From NCBI GenBank assembly GCA_902613805.1, contig CACMIV010000001.1:1-64000 (forward strand): DNA of 64,000 nt. The letters are read 5' to 3'. The position numbers were made by a program, and so were the translations under genes. How positions within the stretch are numbered: the stretch's first letter is position 1; every line of letters begins with the position of its first letter. Origin of the DNA: an uncultured Pelagibacteraceae bacterium (GTDB lineage Bacteria; Pseudomonadota; Alphaproteobacteria; Pelagibacterales; AG-422-B15). The notes beneath the pieces are model-generated. The model had not been told where the DNA came from. It did no database searches and saw nothing but the letters and a program-made list of their open reading frames with translations. Shown in pieces: positions 36,162 to 45,215 of this stretch.

Positions 36162-36586
36162 CAGCAAGGAATATTCTTAAATTAAGTGAATTAAGGTCAG
36201 AAACAGATTTGATCAATCCAAATTCTGGATACGATTTAATCTTTTTAAATGATTTTATGATCGATGCAAACATTGGAGTATACAGACACGAGAAAATAAA
36301 GAGCCAACCACTCCGCATAAATATAATTGCTAAAGTTAAAAATCCAAAAAAAATAAATGATGATAAATTGTACAGTGTTGTTTGTTATAATCAGATTTCA
36401 AAAAAAATTAAAAAAATTATTAAATCTGGTCATACAATTTTACTAGAAAAACTTGCTGAAAAAATATTTCAGGAGTGTTTTAAAAACAAAAGAATTCAAA
36501 CTATGAAGATAAGACTTGAAAAACTTGATGCAATTCAAGAAGCTGAAAGCGCAGGCATCGAAGTTGAACGCTCTCGTTCAGAATAA
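36158..36586 (+). CDS. folB: Dihydroneopterin aldolase
   Basis: Folate-pathway enzyme that cleaves dihydroneopterin to hydroxymethyl-dihydropterin and glycolaldehyde. The FolB core runs from about residue 28 (LIFLNDFMIDANIGVYRHEKIKSQPLRINI) to 135; the catalytic Lys and Glu regions LLEKLAEKIFQECF and KIRLEKL are visible. At 142 residues it carries a roughly 25-residue N-terminal extension absent from most FolB proteins. It overlaps the FolM-like gene by 4 bases and uvrC by one. Confidence 0.9.
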   Translation: MTARNILKLSELRSETDLINPNSGYDLIFLNDFMIDANIGVYRHEKIKSQPLRINIIAKVKNPKKINDDKLYSVVCYNQISKKIKKIIKSGHTILLEKLAEKIFQECFKNKRIQTMKIRLEKLDAIQEAESAGIEVERSRSE

Positions 36587-38418
36587 TGAATAATCTTGAG
36601 AATATTAAAGAAATAATTGACCAATCCCCCTCTTCCTCCGGCATTTATAAAATGCTTAATGAAAAAGAAGAGATTATGTATGTTGGCAAAGCAAAAAATA
36701 TCCAAAATAGACTTAAAAGCTATCTAAACACTAACAATCTCTCAAATCGAATCAGAAGGATGGTTAGTAGAATATCAAATATTGAAGTAATTATTACTGA
36801 GACAGAAAAAGAAGCTTTATTGCTTGAGGCAAATTTAATAAAAAAACTTAAACCTCCTTTCAATATACTTTTACGAGATGATAAATCATTTCCTTATATT
36901 TTTATTAATCATGAACAAGAATTTCCACAAATTTCAAAACATAGAGGAAAACAAAAATATAAGGGAAAATACTTTGGTCCATTCGCAACAATTAATTCAC
37001 TAAATTATACTCTGAAAATATTACAGAAAGTTTTTCTACTAAGGTCGTGCGATGATACTATTTTTCAAAATAGATCTAAACCATGTCTTCTTTATCAAAT
37101 TGAAAGGTGCAGTGGTCCCTGTGTTGATTATACATTAAGTAAAAAAGAGTATTTACAAAGTGTTAAGAATGCTGAGCACTTTCTTTCAGGTCAACATAGC
37201 AATTTACAAGAGGAGTTATCTTCTAAGATGGATGAAGAAAGTAAAAGTCTTAATTATGAAAAAGCAGCTAGCTACAGAGATAAGATAGTCGCTCTAACCC
37301 AGATTCAAAGTCAGCAAAACATAAATCTTTACGATATAAAAAATACTGACGTGATTTCAATTTCAAGAAAAGGTAGTAAATCATGTGTTCAAGTATTTAT
37401 TTATAGATCAGGTCAAAATTGGGGAAATAGATCTTATTTTCCAAAACACAGTGATGAAGTAGAAACTTATGAGATCCTAGAGCGTTTTATTGTTGATTTC
37501 TATACAAGATATTCCCCTCCAAAAGATGTATTGTTAAACTTACCTATAAAAAATTCATCTCTTATCGAAACATCTCTTAAATCCATTTATAATTACAAGA
37601 CATCTTTTTTTGTCCCTAAAAAAGGAAAAAAATTAGATATAGTGAATTATGCGAGTAGAAACTCAGAACTAGCACTTAAAAATCACATTGCACAGTCTCA
37701 CTCTGACAAAGAGAATCTAAGCCAGCTTTCAAAAGCACTCAATATCACTAAAAAAATAAAAAGAGTTGAAGCCTATGACAACAGTCATCTATCAGGCAAA
37801 AATGCAGTTGGTGCAATGATTGTTTACTCTGAAGAAGGGTTTGAAAAAAAATCATACAGAAAATTTAATATAGACTCATCAAAAGTAAAACTCGGTGATG
37901 ATTACGGAATGATGAGACACGTCCTTGAAAGAAGATTTTCAAAAGAAGCAATCAAAAATTCTAAGAAATATGAAAAATTGCCTGATTTATTGGTTATTGA
38001 TGGAGGTAAAGGCCACTACGATTTAGCTAAAGAAATCTTAGAAACTAAAGGTTTAAATGAAATGGAACTAATATCAATATTTAAGGGTGAGGGAAGAAAA
38101 GAGTCATTAGATCAAATAATATATAAAAATAAAAAAAACTTTATCGACAAAAATACTCCCTCCTTTTTCTTTATTCAGAGAATTAGGGATGAGTCACATC
38201 GCTACGCAATCGGGGCACATAAAGCGAAAAGAAAGAGGGAAATGCATGCCTCAGAACTAGAACCGATAAAAGGTTTAGGACGAAGCAGAAGAAAATTACT
38301 TTTGAATCATTTTGGATCAGTTAAAAATATTAAAAATGCCTCAGCTCAGGATATAATGAAAGTTAGAGGAATTAGTAAGTTGCTTTCAGAAAAAATATAT
38401 GCATATTTTAATGGATAA
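36586..38418 (+). CDS. uvrC: Excinuclease ABC subunit C
   Basis: Dual-incision nuclease of nucleotide excision repair, 610 residues. N-terminal GIY-YIG domain SSSGIYKMLNEKEEIMYVGKAKNIQNRLKSY (3' incision), a Cys-rich region RPCLLYQIERCSGPCVDY-like near 165-182, the UVR motif near 205-240, the RNase H-like domain with RVEAYDNSHLSGKNAVGAMIV (5' incision) and IDGGKGHYDLA, and the C-terminal double helix-hairpin-helix. All parts are present. It overlaps folB and pgsA by one base each. Confidence 0.98.
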   Translation: MNNLENIKEIIDQSPSSSGIYKMLNEKEEIMYVGKAKNIQNRLKSYLNTNNLSNRIRRMVSRISNIEVIITETEKEALLLEANLIKKLKPPFNILLRDDKSFPYIFINHEQEFPQISKHRGKQKYKGKYFGPFATINSLNYTLKILQKVFLLRSCDDTIFQNRSKPCLLYQIERCSGPCVDYTLSKKEYLQSVKNAEHFLSGQHSNLQEELSSKMDEESKSLNYEKAASYRDKIVALTQIQSQQNINLYDIKNTDVISISRKGSKSCVQVFIYRSGQNWGNRSYFPKHSDEVETYEILERFIVDFYTRYSPPKDVLLNLPIKNSSLIETSLKSIYNYKTSFFVPKKGKKLDIVNYASRNSELALKNHIAQSHSDKENLSQLSKALNITKKIKRVEAYDNSHLSGKNAVGAMIVYSEEGFEKKSYRKFNIDSSKVKLGDDYGMMRHVLERRFSKEAIKNSKKYEKLPDLLVIDGGKGHYDLAKEILETKGLNEMELISIFKGEGRKESLDQIIYKNKKNFIDKNTPSFFFIQRIRDESHRYAIGAHKAKRKREMHASELEPIKGLGRSRRKLLLNHFGSVKNIKNASAQDIMKVRGISKLLSEKIYAYFNG

Positions 38419-38960
38419 TGTCTAAGTTACCAAATTTTCTCACTCTACTTAGAATTTTTTTATTACCATTATTAATATATTTAATCATAGATAGTAATAG
38501 CTCATTTAAATTGGCAATTCTTATTTTGTTTATTGTTATTGCATTGTCAGATTATTTTGATGGGGTAATTGCAAGAAAAACGAATAGTACATCTGAATTT
38601 GGTAAAATGTTAGATCCTATTGCAGATAAGCTATTTGTCGTACTGTTAATAATTACATTTATCTACAATGACTATATTAATGAGATAAATTTAATTCCAG
38701 CCTATTTAATAATATTTAGAGAAATTTTTATCTCTGGTCTAAGAGAGTATGCATCTAATTTACCAGAAGTAAAAAAAATAGATGTTTCTATATTAGGAAA
38801 ATATAAAACTGCTTTTCAAATTTTGAGTTTATTTTTGATCTTAATAGGAAGCATCTACTTAGATTTGCAGCCTCTATTAAACATAGGTATTTATCTGTTC
38901 TGGCTGTCAACTATAATTACGCTGATCAGCGCTTATCAATACTACAAAAGTATATTTTAA
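38418..38960 (+). CDS. pgsA: CDP-diacylglycerol-glycerol-3-phosphate phosphatidyltransferase
   Basis: Inner-membrane enzyme that makes phosphatidylglycerol phosphate. The CDP-alcohol phosphotransferase motif is complete: SDYFDGVIARKTNSTSEFGKMLDPIADK, with three Asp residues spaced as required and the final Asp after GKML. Five to six membrane helices in 180 residues. The uvrC-pgsA neighbourhood is widespread in proteobacteria. Last gene of the uvrB-to-pgsA plus-strand run; convergent with ilvE. Confidence 0.93.
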   Translation: MSKLPNFLTLLRIFLLPLLIYLIIDSNSSFKLAILILFIVIALSDYFDGVIARKTNSTSEFGKMLDPIADKLFVVLLIITFIYNDYINEINLIPAYLIIFREIFISGLREYASNLPEVKKIDVSILGKYKTAFQILSLFLILIGSIYLDLQPLLNIGIYLFWLSTIITLISAYQYYKSIF

Positions 38961-38961
38961 T

Positions 38962-39843
38962 TTAAGATCTCACGATTTCGTGATAATCCTGCATAAACTT
39001 AAAATTTTGGGTATTGTCTCCAGTATTGAATTTAATATCGTCAATAGACTGAATTGGAGTAATCTCTGCTGCGGTGCCTGTTAGAAAGGCCTCATCAAAA
39101 TTACTAATTTCTTCTGGCTTTATATGACGCTCAGTAATATTAAAGCCTTGTTCTTTAACCATTTCAATAACAGTTTGCCTAGTTATACCATTAAGAAAAC
39201 AATCAGGAATTGGAGTATGAATTTCTTTTCCTTTAATAAAGAAAATATTTGCTCCAGTACCTTCAGCAACATAGCCCCTATAGTCCAACATTAGGGCATC
39301 ATGGTATCCTTTTTCCTCCGCAAATTCTTTTGACATTGTACAAATAACGTAAGGACCAGATGCTTTTGCTTCACATGGTGCCGTATCAGGTGATGGCCGT
39401 TTCCATGGTGAAGTTATTAATCGTAGGCCAGCTTTTCGATCTTCGATCTTAAAATATGATGCCCAATCATTCCACACTGCAATTGCAACATTAATATCAG
39501 ATTTAGCAGTTGATATTCCCATTTGCTGAGACCCTCTCCATGCAATTGGCCTAACATAACAATCTTCAAAATTCATTTTTTTAATGAGTTCATCTTTGGC
39601 CTCATTAATTTGGGACTGACTATAAGGAATTTTTATGCCTACAATTTCCGCTGATCTAAATAGCCTTTTTGTGTGTTCTTCAGATTTAAAAATCTTCCCT
39701 TTATAGGCTCTTTCCCCTTCAAACACAGCGCTAGCATAGTGAAGACCCTGAGTAATAACATGGCATTTTGCATCATTCCATTTGATAAACTCTCCGTTCA
39801 TCCAAATAAAACCCTCTCGATTATCAAATGGTGCTATTTCCAT
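38962..39843 (-). CDS. ilvE: Branched-chain amino-acid aminotransferase
   Basis: Class IV PLP-dependent aminotransferase of 293 residues catalysing the last step in valine, leucine and isoleucine synthesis. FDNREGFIWMNGEFIKWNDAKCHVITQGLHYASAVFEGERAY at the N-terminus, RPIAWRG, GPYVICTMSKEFAEEKGYHDALMLDYRGYVAEGTGANIFFI, and FLTGTAAEITPI near the end are all diagnostic. Full length with an ATG start. It is divergent from petP across a short gap, an arrangement common in Alphaproteobacteria as far as I recall. Confidence 0.95.
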   Translation of the reverse strand: MEIAPFDNREGFIWMNGEFIKWNDAKCHVITQGLHYASAVFEGERAYKGKIFKSEEHTKRLFRSAEIVGIKIPYSQSQINEAKDELIKKMNFEDCYVRPIAWRGSQQMGISTAKSDINVAIAVWNDWASYFKIEDRKAGLRLITSPWKRPSPDTAPCEAKASGPYVICTMSKEFAEEKGYHDALMLDYRGYVAEGTGANIFFIKGKEIHTPIPDCFLNGITRQTVIEMVKEQGFNITERHIKPEEISNFDEAFLTGTAAEITPIQSIDDIKFNTGDNTQNFKFMQDYHEIVRS

Positions 39844-39924
39844 ATAAAATACTCTAATAAATTAAAAGTTTAATAACAGATAAATGGCTTGATTAATATA
39901 TATTTTTCAGATTATTATGTCATA

Positions 39925-40395
39925 GTGGCTGACTTAAATACAATATCAAATAAATCTGCATCTCTACTTTATCTGCGTGAAGACAGAATCAAAAATTCAT
40001 TAAATAGTTTTTTTGAAGTTGCAAGAATTCTGGAAAAAGAAATTTTAGCAAGCCTTGATGATAAAAAATTGGGCATAGCCGATATTAGATGTCTTTTGAT
40101 AATAAATATTAAACCTGGAATAACATTTAACGAACTACTGAAGAAATTGGATATAAGAAAACAAAGCCTTAATCGTGTACTCAGAGTTCTAATCAAAGAA
40201 AACTTAATTATTCAAAAAATAAATAATGATGATGCAAGAAAAAAGAATTTATTTATGACAGATAATGCTAATAAGGCTTTAAACGAGGCAATAAAACCCA
40301 TTATCAATTCACTTTCAAAAGCCTATGTAAAGTCTGGGGCTGGTTCAGTGCAAGGATTTAACCAAGTAATTAATTCATTTATAGAGGAACATTGA
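39925..40395 (+). CDS. petP: PetP-like MarR-family regulator
   Basis: MarR-type winged-helix protein. The sequence LLYLREDRIKN near the start, KPGITFNELLKKLDIRKQSLNRVLRVLIKENLIIQ as the recognition helix region, and the tail AGSVQGFNQVINSFIEE align with PetP, the MarR-type partner of PetR needed for cytochrome bc1 expression in Rhodobacter capsulatus. The start is uncertain: GTG 39925 gives the expected N-terminus, TTG 39889 would add 12 residues; neither has a good ribosome site. The response regulator gene follows with a one-base overlap, as in petPR. Confidence 0.85.
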   Translation: MADLNTISNKSASLLYLREDRIKNSLNSFFEVARILEKEILASLDDKKLGIADIRCLLIINIKPGITFNELLKKLDIRKQSLNRVLRVLIKENLIIQKINNDDARKKNLFMTDNANKALNEAIKPIINSLSKAYVKSGAGSVQGFNQVINSFIEEH

Positions 40396-41072
40396 TGAGT
40401 GAAAATAATCTACATATCCTTTTAGTTGATGATGATGACAAGATTAGAGAATTATTAAAGATATTTTTAGTTGACAACAAGTATCTTGTATCAACAGCAA
40501 GTAATGCCGCTGAAGCAAAAGAGGTACTAAAATATATTACATTTGATTTACTTGTTATTGACATAATGATGCCAGGACAAAATGGCTATGAATTAACAAA
40601 AGAAATTCGTGAAAAATCGTTAATACCTATAATCCACCTAACTGCAATGGGAGAAACTGAAGATAGGGTCCATGGTTTAGAAATTGGAGCAGATGATTAT
40701 TTGGGAAAACCTTTTGAACCAAAAGAATTACTTTTACGCATAAATAATATCTTAAATAAAACTTCGATAAAAAAAGAAACTAAGCAAATTCAACTTGATA
40801 ATATTATAATTGATTTAAAAAGTGGTGTAATAAAGGGAAAATCAACTGAACTATTTCTTAATGGGAACGAATTAAAAATATTGCGAATATTATCAAAATT
40901 TCCTGGTAAGTCATTTTCTAGAGAGGAGCTAATGATATCACTTAATTTTAACCAAGAAAGAACATTGGACGTATGTATAAATAGACTTAGAAAAAAAATT
41001 GAAAAAAACCCCAAGATTCCAAAATTTCTTAAAACTAAAAGAGGTTCTGGTTATGAGTTATGGATTGACTAA
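40395..41072 (+). CDS. petR: PetR-like OmpR-family response regulator
   Basis: Two-domain response regulator of 225 residues. The receiver domain has the acidic pair at 12-13 (LLVDDDDK), phospho-acceptor D56 (LLVIDIMMPG), the conserved Thr in IIHLTAMGE and Lys in YLGKPFEP. The C-terminal winged helix has FLNGNELKILRILSKFPGKSFSREEL and RLRKKIEKNPK. ATG 40395, with GAGGAA upstream, is preferred over the TTG one codon earlier. Partner of PetP; in R. capsulatus PetR controls petABC, which here lies 11 kb away. Confidence 0.9.
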   Translation: MSENNLHILLVDDDDKIRELLKIFLVDNKYLVSTASNAAEAKEVLKYITFDLLVIDIMMPGQNGYELTKEIREKSLIPIIHLTAMGETEDRVHGLEIGADDYLGKPFEPKELLLRINNILNKTSIKKETKQIQLDNIIIDLKSGVIKGKSTELFLNGNELKILRILSKFPGKSFSREELMISLNFNQERTLDVCINRLRKKIEKNPKIPKFLKTKRGSGYELWID

Positions 41073-42377
41073 ATGATTAAAAAAATTCTACCAACGAGTC
41101 TTTTAGGAAGAACAGTGTTAATTGTTTTATTCCCAATAGTAATGTTTCAATTAATAATTCTATCATATTACTATAATAGCTTGTGGGAACGCACACTCAA
41201 CCGCTTATCAAGATCTGTAGCTATGGAAATAGAATTAATTTCTGACAGAATGCTCTCAAGTGAAGCCAGGTTAGATCAATATCAAGCCAATAATCAATTT
41301 GGTGATTACTTTCTAATGAATATCCAAGAATTAAGCAAAAATGATTTGAAACAATTAAATGCCAAACAAAACGATAATCAAGTACTTATCAGTTTAAAAA
41401 ATGAATTGAATACACGAATTAATCACGAATTTTTTGTTATTGAACAAGATAACGAGACAGTCGATGTTGTGATAAGCGCTTCAGAAAAGGTAATACATTT
41501 TAATTTCCCAATTCGTCGTATTACAACTTCAAGAAACCATATATTTTTAGGGTGGCAGATTATTTCATCATTTATCCTTATTTTGATAGCATATTTATTT
41601 TTGAAAAATCAAGTTAAACCAATTTCGAATCTGGCTAAAGCAGCTGAACAATTTGGCAAAGGACAAGAGGTAAATAATTTCAAAGTATCAGGCGCCCTCG
41701 AAGTAAGACAGGCAAGTTTAGAATTTATAAAAATGAAAAATAGAATATCAAGACAAATTGAACAAAGATCTCTCATGTTGGCGGGAGTGAGCCATGACTT
41801 AAAAACTCCTCTCACGAGAATGAAATTACTTCTTGAATCAATAAAAGATAATGAAATTAAAAATGAACTTAATTTAGAAATAAATCAGATGAATGAGATG
41901 CTAGTAGAATATTTAGATTTTGCAGCTATAAACGAGTCAAAAGATAAATCCACAATTAATCCTATTGAGGCAATAATAAATATTAAGAATGATATACATT
42001 TTACAAAACATGAAATTAACCTCGAAATCATTAATGATGAAGAAGTTTTTGTAAATGAGAATATTTTTTCTCGTTCAATTACAAATATATTAAATAATGC
42101 GATTGTACAATCTGATAAAATAGTAATTAAAGCAGATATAAACAAAAACTTAATTAAAATAAATATTCATGACAATGGAATTGGTATTCCTGATAGTGAA
42201 AAAGATAATGTATTTAAACCTTTTTATAGAGTAGACCAAAGTAGAAATCAGAATATCTCAAACTCTGGATTAGGTCTAGCTACTACTAAATCCCTATTGA
42301 ATTCGATAAATGGGAAAATATCATTGCACGATAGTTATTTAGGTGGTTTAGAGGTTGCGATTGAAATACCAAATTAA
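41073..42377 (+). CDS. EnvZ-type sensor histidine kinase
   Basis: Inner-membrane sensor of 434 residues: first membrane helix about 13-30, a periplasmic domain of roughly 125 residues, a second helix about 158-176, a HAMP domain (NQVKPISNLAKAAEQFGKGQ), the dimerisation/phosphoacceptor box GVSHDLKTPLTRMK with H241, and an ATPase domain with NILNNAI, DNGIGIPD and SGLGLATTKSL. It follows the response regulator with no gap, so it is the likely kinase for it. Convergent with proC, ends overlapping by 4 bases. Confidence 0.92.
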   Translation: MIKKILPTSLLGRTVLIVLFPIVMFQLIILSYYYNSLWERTLNRLSRSVAMEIELISDRMLSSEARLDQYQANNQFGDYFLMNIQELSKNDLKQLNAKQNDNQVLISLKNELNTRINHEFFVIEQDNETVDVVISASEKVIHFNFPIRRITTSRNHIFLGWQIISSFILILIAYLFLKNQVKPISNLAKAAEQFGKGQEVNNFKVSGALEVRQASLEFIKMKNRISRQIEQRSLMLAGVSHDLKTPLTRMKLLLESIKDNEIKNELNLEINQMNEMLVEYLDFAAINESKDKSTINPIEAIINIKNDIHFTKHEINLEIINDEEVFVNENIFSRSITNILNNAIVQSDKIVIKADINKNLIKINIHDNGIGIPDSEKDNVFKPFYRVDQSRNQNISNSGLGLATTKSLLNSINGKISLHDSYLGGLEVAIEIPN

Positions 42378-43225
42378 GAAACTTTACTCAATTCTCTGGA
42401 TCTTTTTGTCGCTTTGTTGACAGCTTTTGTGAGAAGGCTTTTTAATCCTTTATTGGACGCAAGAATACTCAGCGCTGCTTCAGTGGTCCCTCCCTTACTT
42501 GTCACCTTTTTCTGTAAATCAGAAGGCTTTTTTTGCCCACTTAATAAAAGTAATATTGATCCTAAGAAAGTCTGTAAAACCATACTGTCCGAATTTTTAA
42601 ACCCCGATTTATTAGCTATCTCAATGAGAGAGTTTATAAAAAGATATATGTATGCAGGACCACTTCCAAAAATTGCAGTGAAATCATCAATTAAATCTTC
42701 TTTTTTGGTTTCACTGACTTGCCCCAGTAAGGACATGAAATCAAAAATAGGTTTTTTTTGTTTTGTTTTTATTTTTCTCTCAAAATATACAATTGTGGTA
42801 CCCATATTAACAGATACAGGAGTATTCGTCATAGCTCTTACAATACCTGATGTTTTTTTGAAGACTTTATTTAAATCTTTTATTTTTTTACCAGCAACTA
42901 CGGAAACTATAATTGAATTACCAAGTCTATTATCTTTATCTAATCCATTCAGTGTTTTTAATTGATTAGGCTTAACAGCAATAAGTGTGATTGTAGGTTG
43001 AAAAAGATTATTAATTTTATTTATACTATTTTTTATTTCAAAATTATTTGATCTTTTTAATTTTTTCAATTCGCTTGACTGATTCTTTTCAATAACCACG
43101 ATTTTTTTTGAGGAAATTCGGTGGTTAAATAATGACTTGATCACAGCAATTCCCATATTACCAGCACCAATTATTAAAAATTTTTCTTTATTTAAACTAC
43201 TTGCAGTGTTTTTTTTCTTTGGCAT
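42374..43225 (-). CDS. proC: Pyrroline-5-carboxylate reductase
   Basis: Last step of proline synthesis: NAD(P)H reduction of pyrroline-5-carboxylate. Rossmann motif FLIIGAGNMGIAVIKSLF near 16-33, then TLIAVKPNQL, the conserved RAMTNTPVSVNMGTTIVYF, and the C-terminal domain with FGSGPAYIYLFINSLIE and VTSKGGTTEAALSIL that binds substrate at the dimer interface. Full length at 283 residues with a slightly basic N-terminal extension. The ATG lies inside a small upstream ORF in another frame that may be a shortened UbiK gene. Confidence 0.95.
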   Translation of the reverse strand: MPKKKNTASSLNKEKFLIIGAGNMGIAVIKSLFNHRISSKKIVVIEKNQSSELKKLKRSNNFEIKNSINKINNLFQPTITLIAVKPNQLKTLNGLDKDNRLGNSIIVSVVAGKKIKDLNKVFKKTSGIVRAMTNTPVSVNMGTTIVYFERKIKTKQKKPIFDFMSLLGQVSETKKEDLIDDFTAIFGSGPAYIYLFINSLIEIANKSGFKNSDSMVLQTFLGSILLLLSGQKKPSDLQKKVTSKGGTTEAALSILASNKGLKSLLTKAVNKATKRSRELSKVS

Positions 43226-43346
43226 TATTTCTATCTTTTTTAAACTTTTTTATTGTTTTGTATTCATCATTGATCGCCTGCGAAAGCTCAAAGCCTTTTG
43301 TAACAAAGTTAACAAATTTATTAATTAAAACTTTCCTTGTGATCAT
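43197..43346 (-). CDS. Possible shortened UbiK-like small protein (49 aa)
   Basis: An ATG-initiated 49-codon ORF sits directly upstream of proC and overlaps its start by 29 bases. In many Alphaproteobacteria the order is ubiK (YqiC/BMFP)-ybjN-proC, divergent from lgt, and this ORF has the right place. Its product is helical and charged (NKFVNFVTKGFELSQAINDEYKTIK), loosely like the N-terminal helix of UbiK, but half the usual length and without the coiled-coil end. Either a degraded ubiK or a chance ORF; the similarity is by eye only. Confidence 0.4.
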   Translation of the reverse strand: MITRKVLINKFVNFVTKGFELSQAINDEYKTIKKFKKDRNNAKEKKHCK

Positions 43347-43387
43347 AATTAGTGATAAATATATTTTAAATATTATTCAAAATTAAC

Positions 43388-44200
43388 GTGATTTATCTTA
43401 GTTTTCCATCTATTAGTCCAGTTTTTTTTTCTATTGGTCCTCTTGATATCCGTTGGTACTCACTTGCGTATATTGTTGGATTTATATTTGCTTGGAGATA
43501 CATTAAATATCTCGCTTCAAATAAAGCAGTTTCTCATAGTAATAGCATCAATGAAAAACTAATAGATGATCTGATTTTTTATTCAATAATTGGATTGATT
43601 ATAGGAGCACGATTGGGATATGTGATTTTCTATAATTATGATTATTACTCTGAAAATCTAATTGAGATATTATATCTTTGGCAAGGAGGTTTATCCTTTC
43701 ACGGAGGTTTGCTTGGTATTGTTGCAGCCGCCATAATAATTTCAAAGCTCTATAAAACTACTTTTTTTGAAATAAGCGATTTGATATGTGTATCAGCTCC
43801 TGTTGGAATTTTTTTTGGCAGAATATCAAATTTTATTAATGGCGAATTATTTGGTAGACCTGCAAATTTTCTTATTGGAATGAAATTTCCAAACGCTGAC
43901 AATCAGTATCGTCATCCAAGTCAATTGTATGAAGCTTTTTTAGAAGGAGTTTTATTATTTATAATTTTAAATTTTTTAATTTTCAAATTTAAAAAACTTA
44001 AAAACCCTGGGATAATTTCAGGTGTCTTTCTGATGCTTTATGGATTATTTCGATTTAGCGTTGAATTTACACGCGAGCCCGATATTCAATTAGGATTTAT
44101 ATATCATTTTCTTACAATGGGCATGATATTATCTTTACCAATGTTTCTTGCTGGAATTTTAATTTTAGTAATTAAAAGCATTAAAAATGATACAAGATAA
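43388..44200 (+). CDS. lgt: Prolipoprotein diacylglyceryl transferase
   Basis: Inner-membrane enzyme that attaches diacylglycerol to the lipobox cysteine of prolipoproteins such as MlaA here. About seven helices in 270 residues. Conserved segments: IRWYSLAYIVGF, GLIIGARLGYVIFY, LSFHGGLLGIVAA (active-site His region), the Lgt signature GRISNFINGELFGRP, and FLEGVLLF plus FRFSVEFTREPD at the end. The start is GTG at 43388 without an evident ribosome site. The next gene starts 14 bases before its stop. Confidence 0.96.
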   Translation: MIYLSFPSISPVFFSIGPLDIRWYSLAYIVGFIFAWRYIKYLASNKAVSHSNSINEKLIDDLIFYSIIGLIIGARLGYVIFYNYDYYSENLIEILYLWQGGLSFHGGLLGIVAAAIIISKLYKTTFFEISDLICVSAPVGIFFGRISNFINGELFGRPANFLIGMKFPNADNQYRHPSQLYEAFLEGVLLFIILNFLIFKFKKLKNPGIISGVFLMLYGLFRFSVEFTREPDIQLGFIYHFLTMGMILSLPMFLAGILILVIKSIKNDTR

Positions 44201-45215
44201 AATTTACGATGCTTTAAAAGAAAGTGCATTTCTCTATCTAGATGATTTTATGAATATTTCATTAAGAGATGAAGAGCATGGATACTATACGTCTAACAAA
44301 GCTATAGGAAAAGATGGAGATTTTGTTACTGCACCTGAAATATCTCAAATGTTTGGTGAAATAATTGCTGTAAAAATATTAAACCTCATTCATGCAAGAA
44401 ACATAAAAAAGTTTAATTTAATTGAACTTGGACCAGGAAGAGGCGCTCTGATAAACGATATCACTAGAGTACTCAATGCTTTATTAGATGAAAATGTCGA
44501 GTATACAATTCACTTTAATGAAATTAATAAATTCTATATTCAAAATCTAAAAAATACCTATCCTAATTGTAAGATACATAAAAATTTCAATTCATATCCC
44601 AATGAATTTTCAATAATAATTGCAAATGAGTTTTTTGATGCGATACCTACGCGCCAATTAGTGAGTAGGAACGGAAATATTTATGAAACAGTTATTAAAT
44701 TGGATCAAAAGGATTGTCTAAGATTTGACTTTATTAAGCCGAGACCAGATATTTCTAAATTTGTAAAAAATATGCAAGATCTTAAACATCTCGAGGTAAT
44801 TGAATTTTCTCCTGAGACTAATTTAATCTTTCGGGAATTGATCAATTTCTTGCTTATGAATAATGGTTTTTTCTTACTAATTGATTACGGATATATTAAT
44901 CTACCTAAGATAAGCACGCTTCAGTCGATTAGATCAAATAAAAAAACCAATTTTCTTGATAATCCAGGTAATCAAGATATCACATATCATGTAGACTTTA
45001 ATAACCTGCAAAATATTTTAGAAGAAAATAAAATTGATGACTTTATAATAAATACTCAATCTAATTTCCTTCGGCAAAATGGAATTTTCGATCGAGCTAA
45101 TATCTTAATTAAGAAAAACCCAAAGAAAGAAAAGCAAATAAAGGAACAGTTGGCAATACTTACCAAAAGAGAATATATGGGAAATTTATTTAAAGTTTTG
45201 GAAATTAATATTTAA
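44187..45215 (+). CDS. MidA/NDUFAF7-type protein arginine methyltransferase
   Basis: SAM-dependent methyltransferase of the DUF185 family, whose mitochondrial member NDUFAF7 methylates an arginine in NDUFS2 during complex I assembly. The 342-residue product has YMNIS-like LRDEEHGYYTSNKAIGKDGDFVTAPEISQMFGEIIA, SAM motif IELGPGRGALINDI, and IIANEFFDAIPTRQLV, all typical. A role in respiratory complex I assembly is reasonable but not proven in bacteria. It lies between lgt and pgeF, with which it overlaps by one base. Confidence 0.9.
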   Translation: MIQDKIYDALKESAFLYLDDFMNISLRDEEHGYYTSNKAIGKDGDFVTAPEISQMFGEIIAVKILNLIHARNIKKFNLIELGPGRGALINDITRVLNALLDENVEYTIHFNEINKFYIQNLKNTYPNCKIHKNFNSYPNEFSIIIANEFFDAIPTRQLVSRNGNIYETVIKLDQKDCLRFDFIKPRPDISKFVKNMQDLKHLEVIEFSPETNLIFRELINFLLMNNGFFLLIDYGYINLPKISTLQSIRSNKKTNFLDNPGNQDITYHVDFNNLQNILEENKIDDFIINTQSNFLRQNGIFDRANILIKKNPKKEKQIKEQLAILTKREYMGNLFKVLEINI

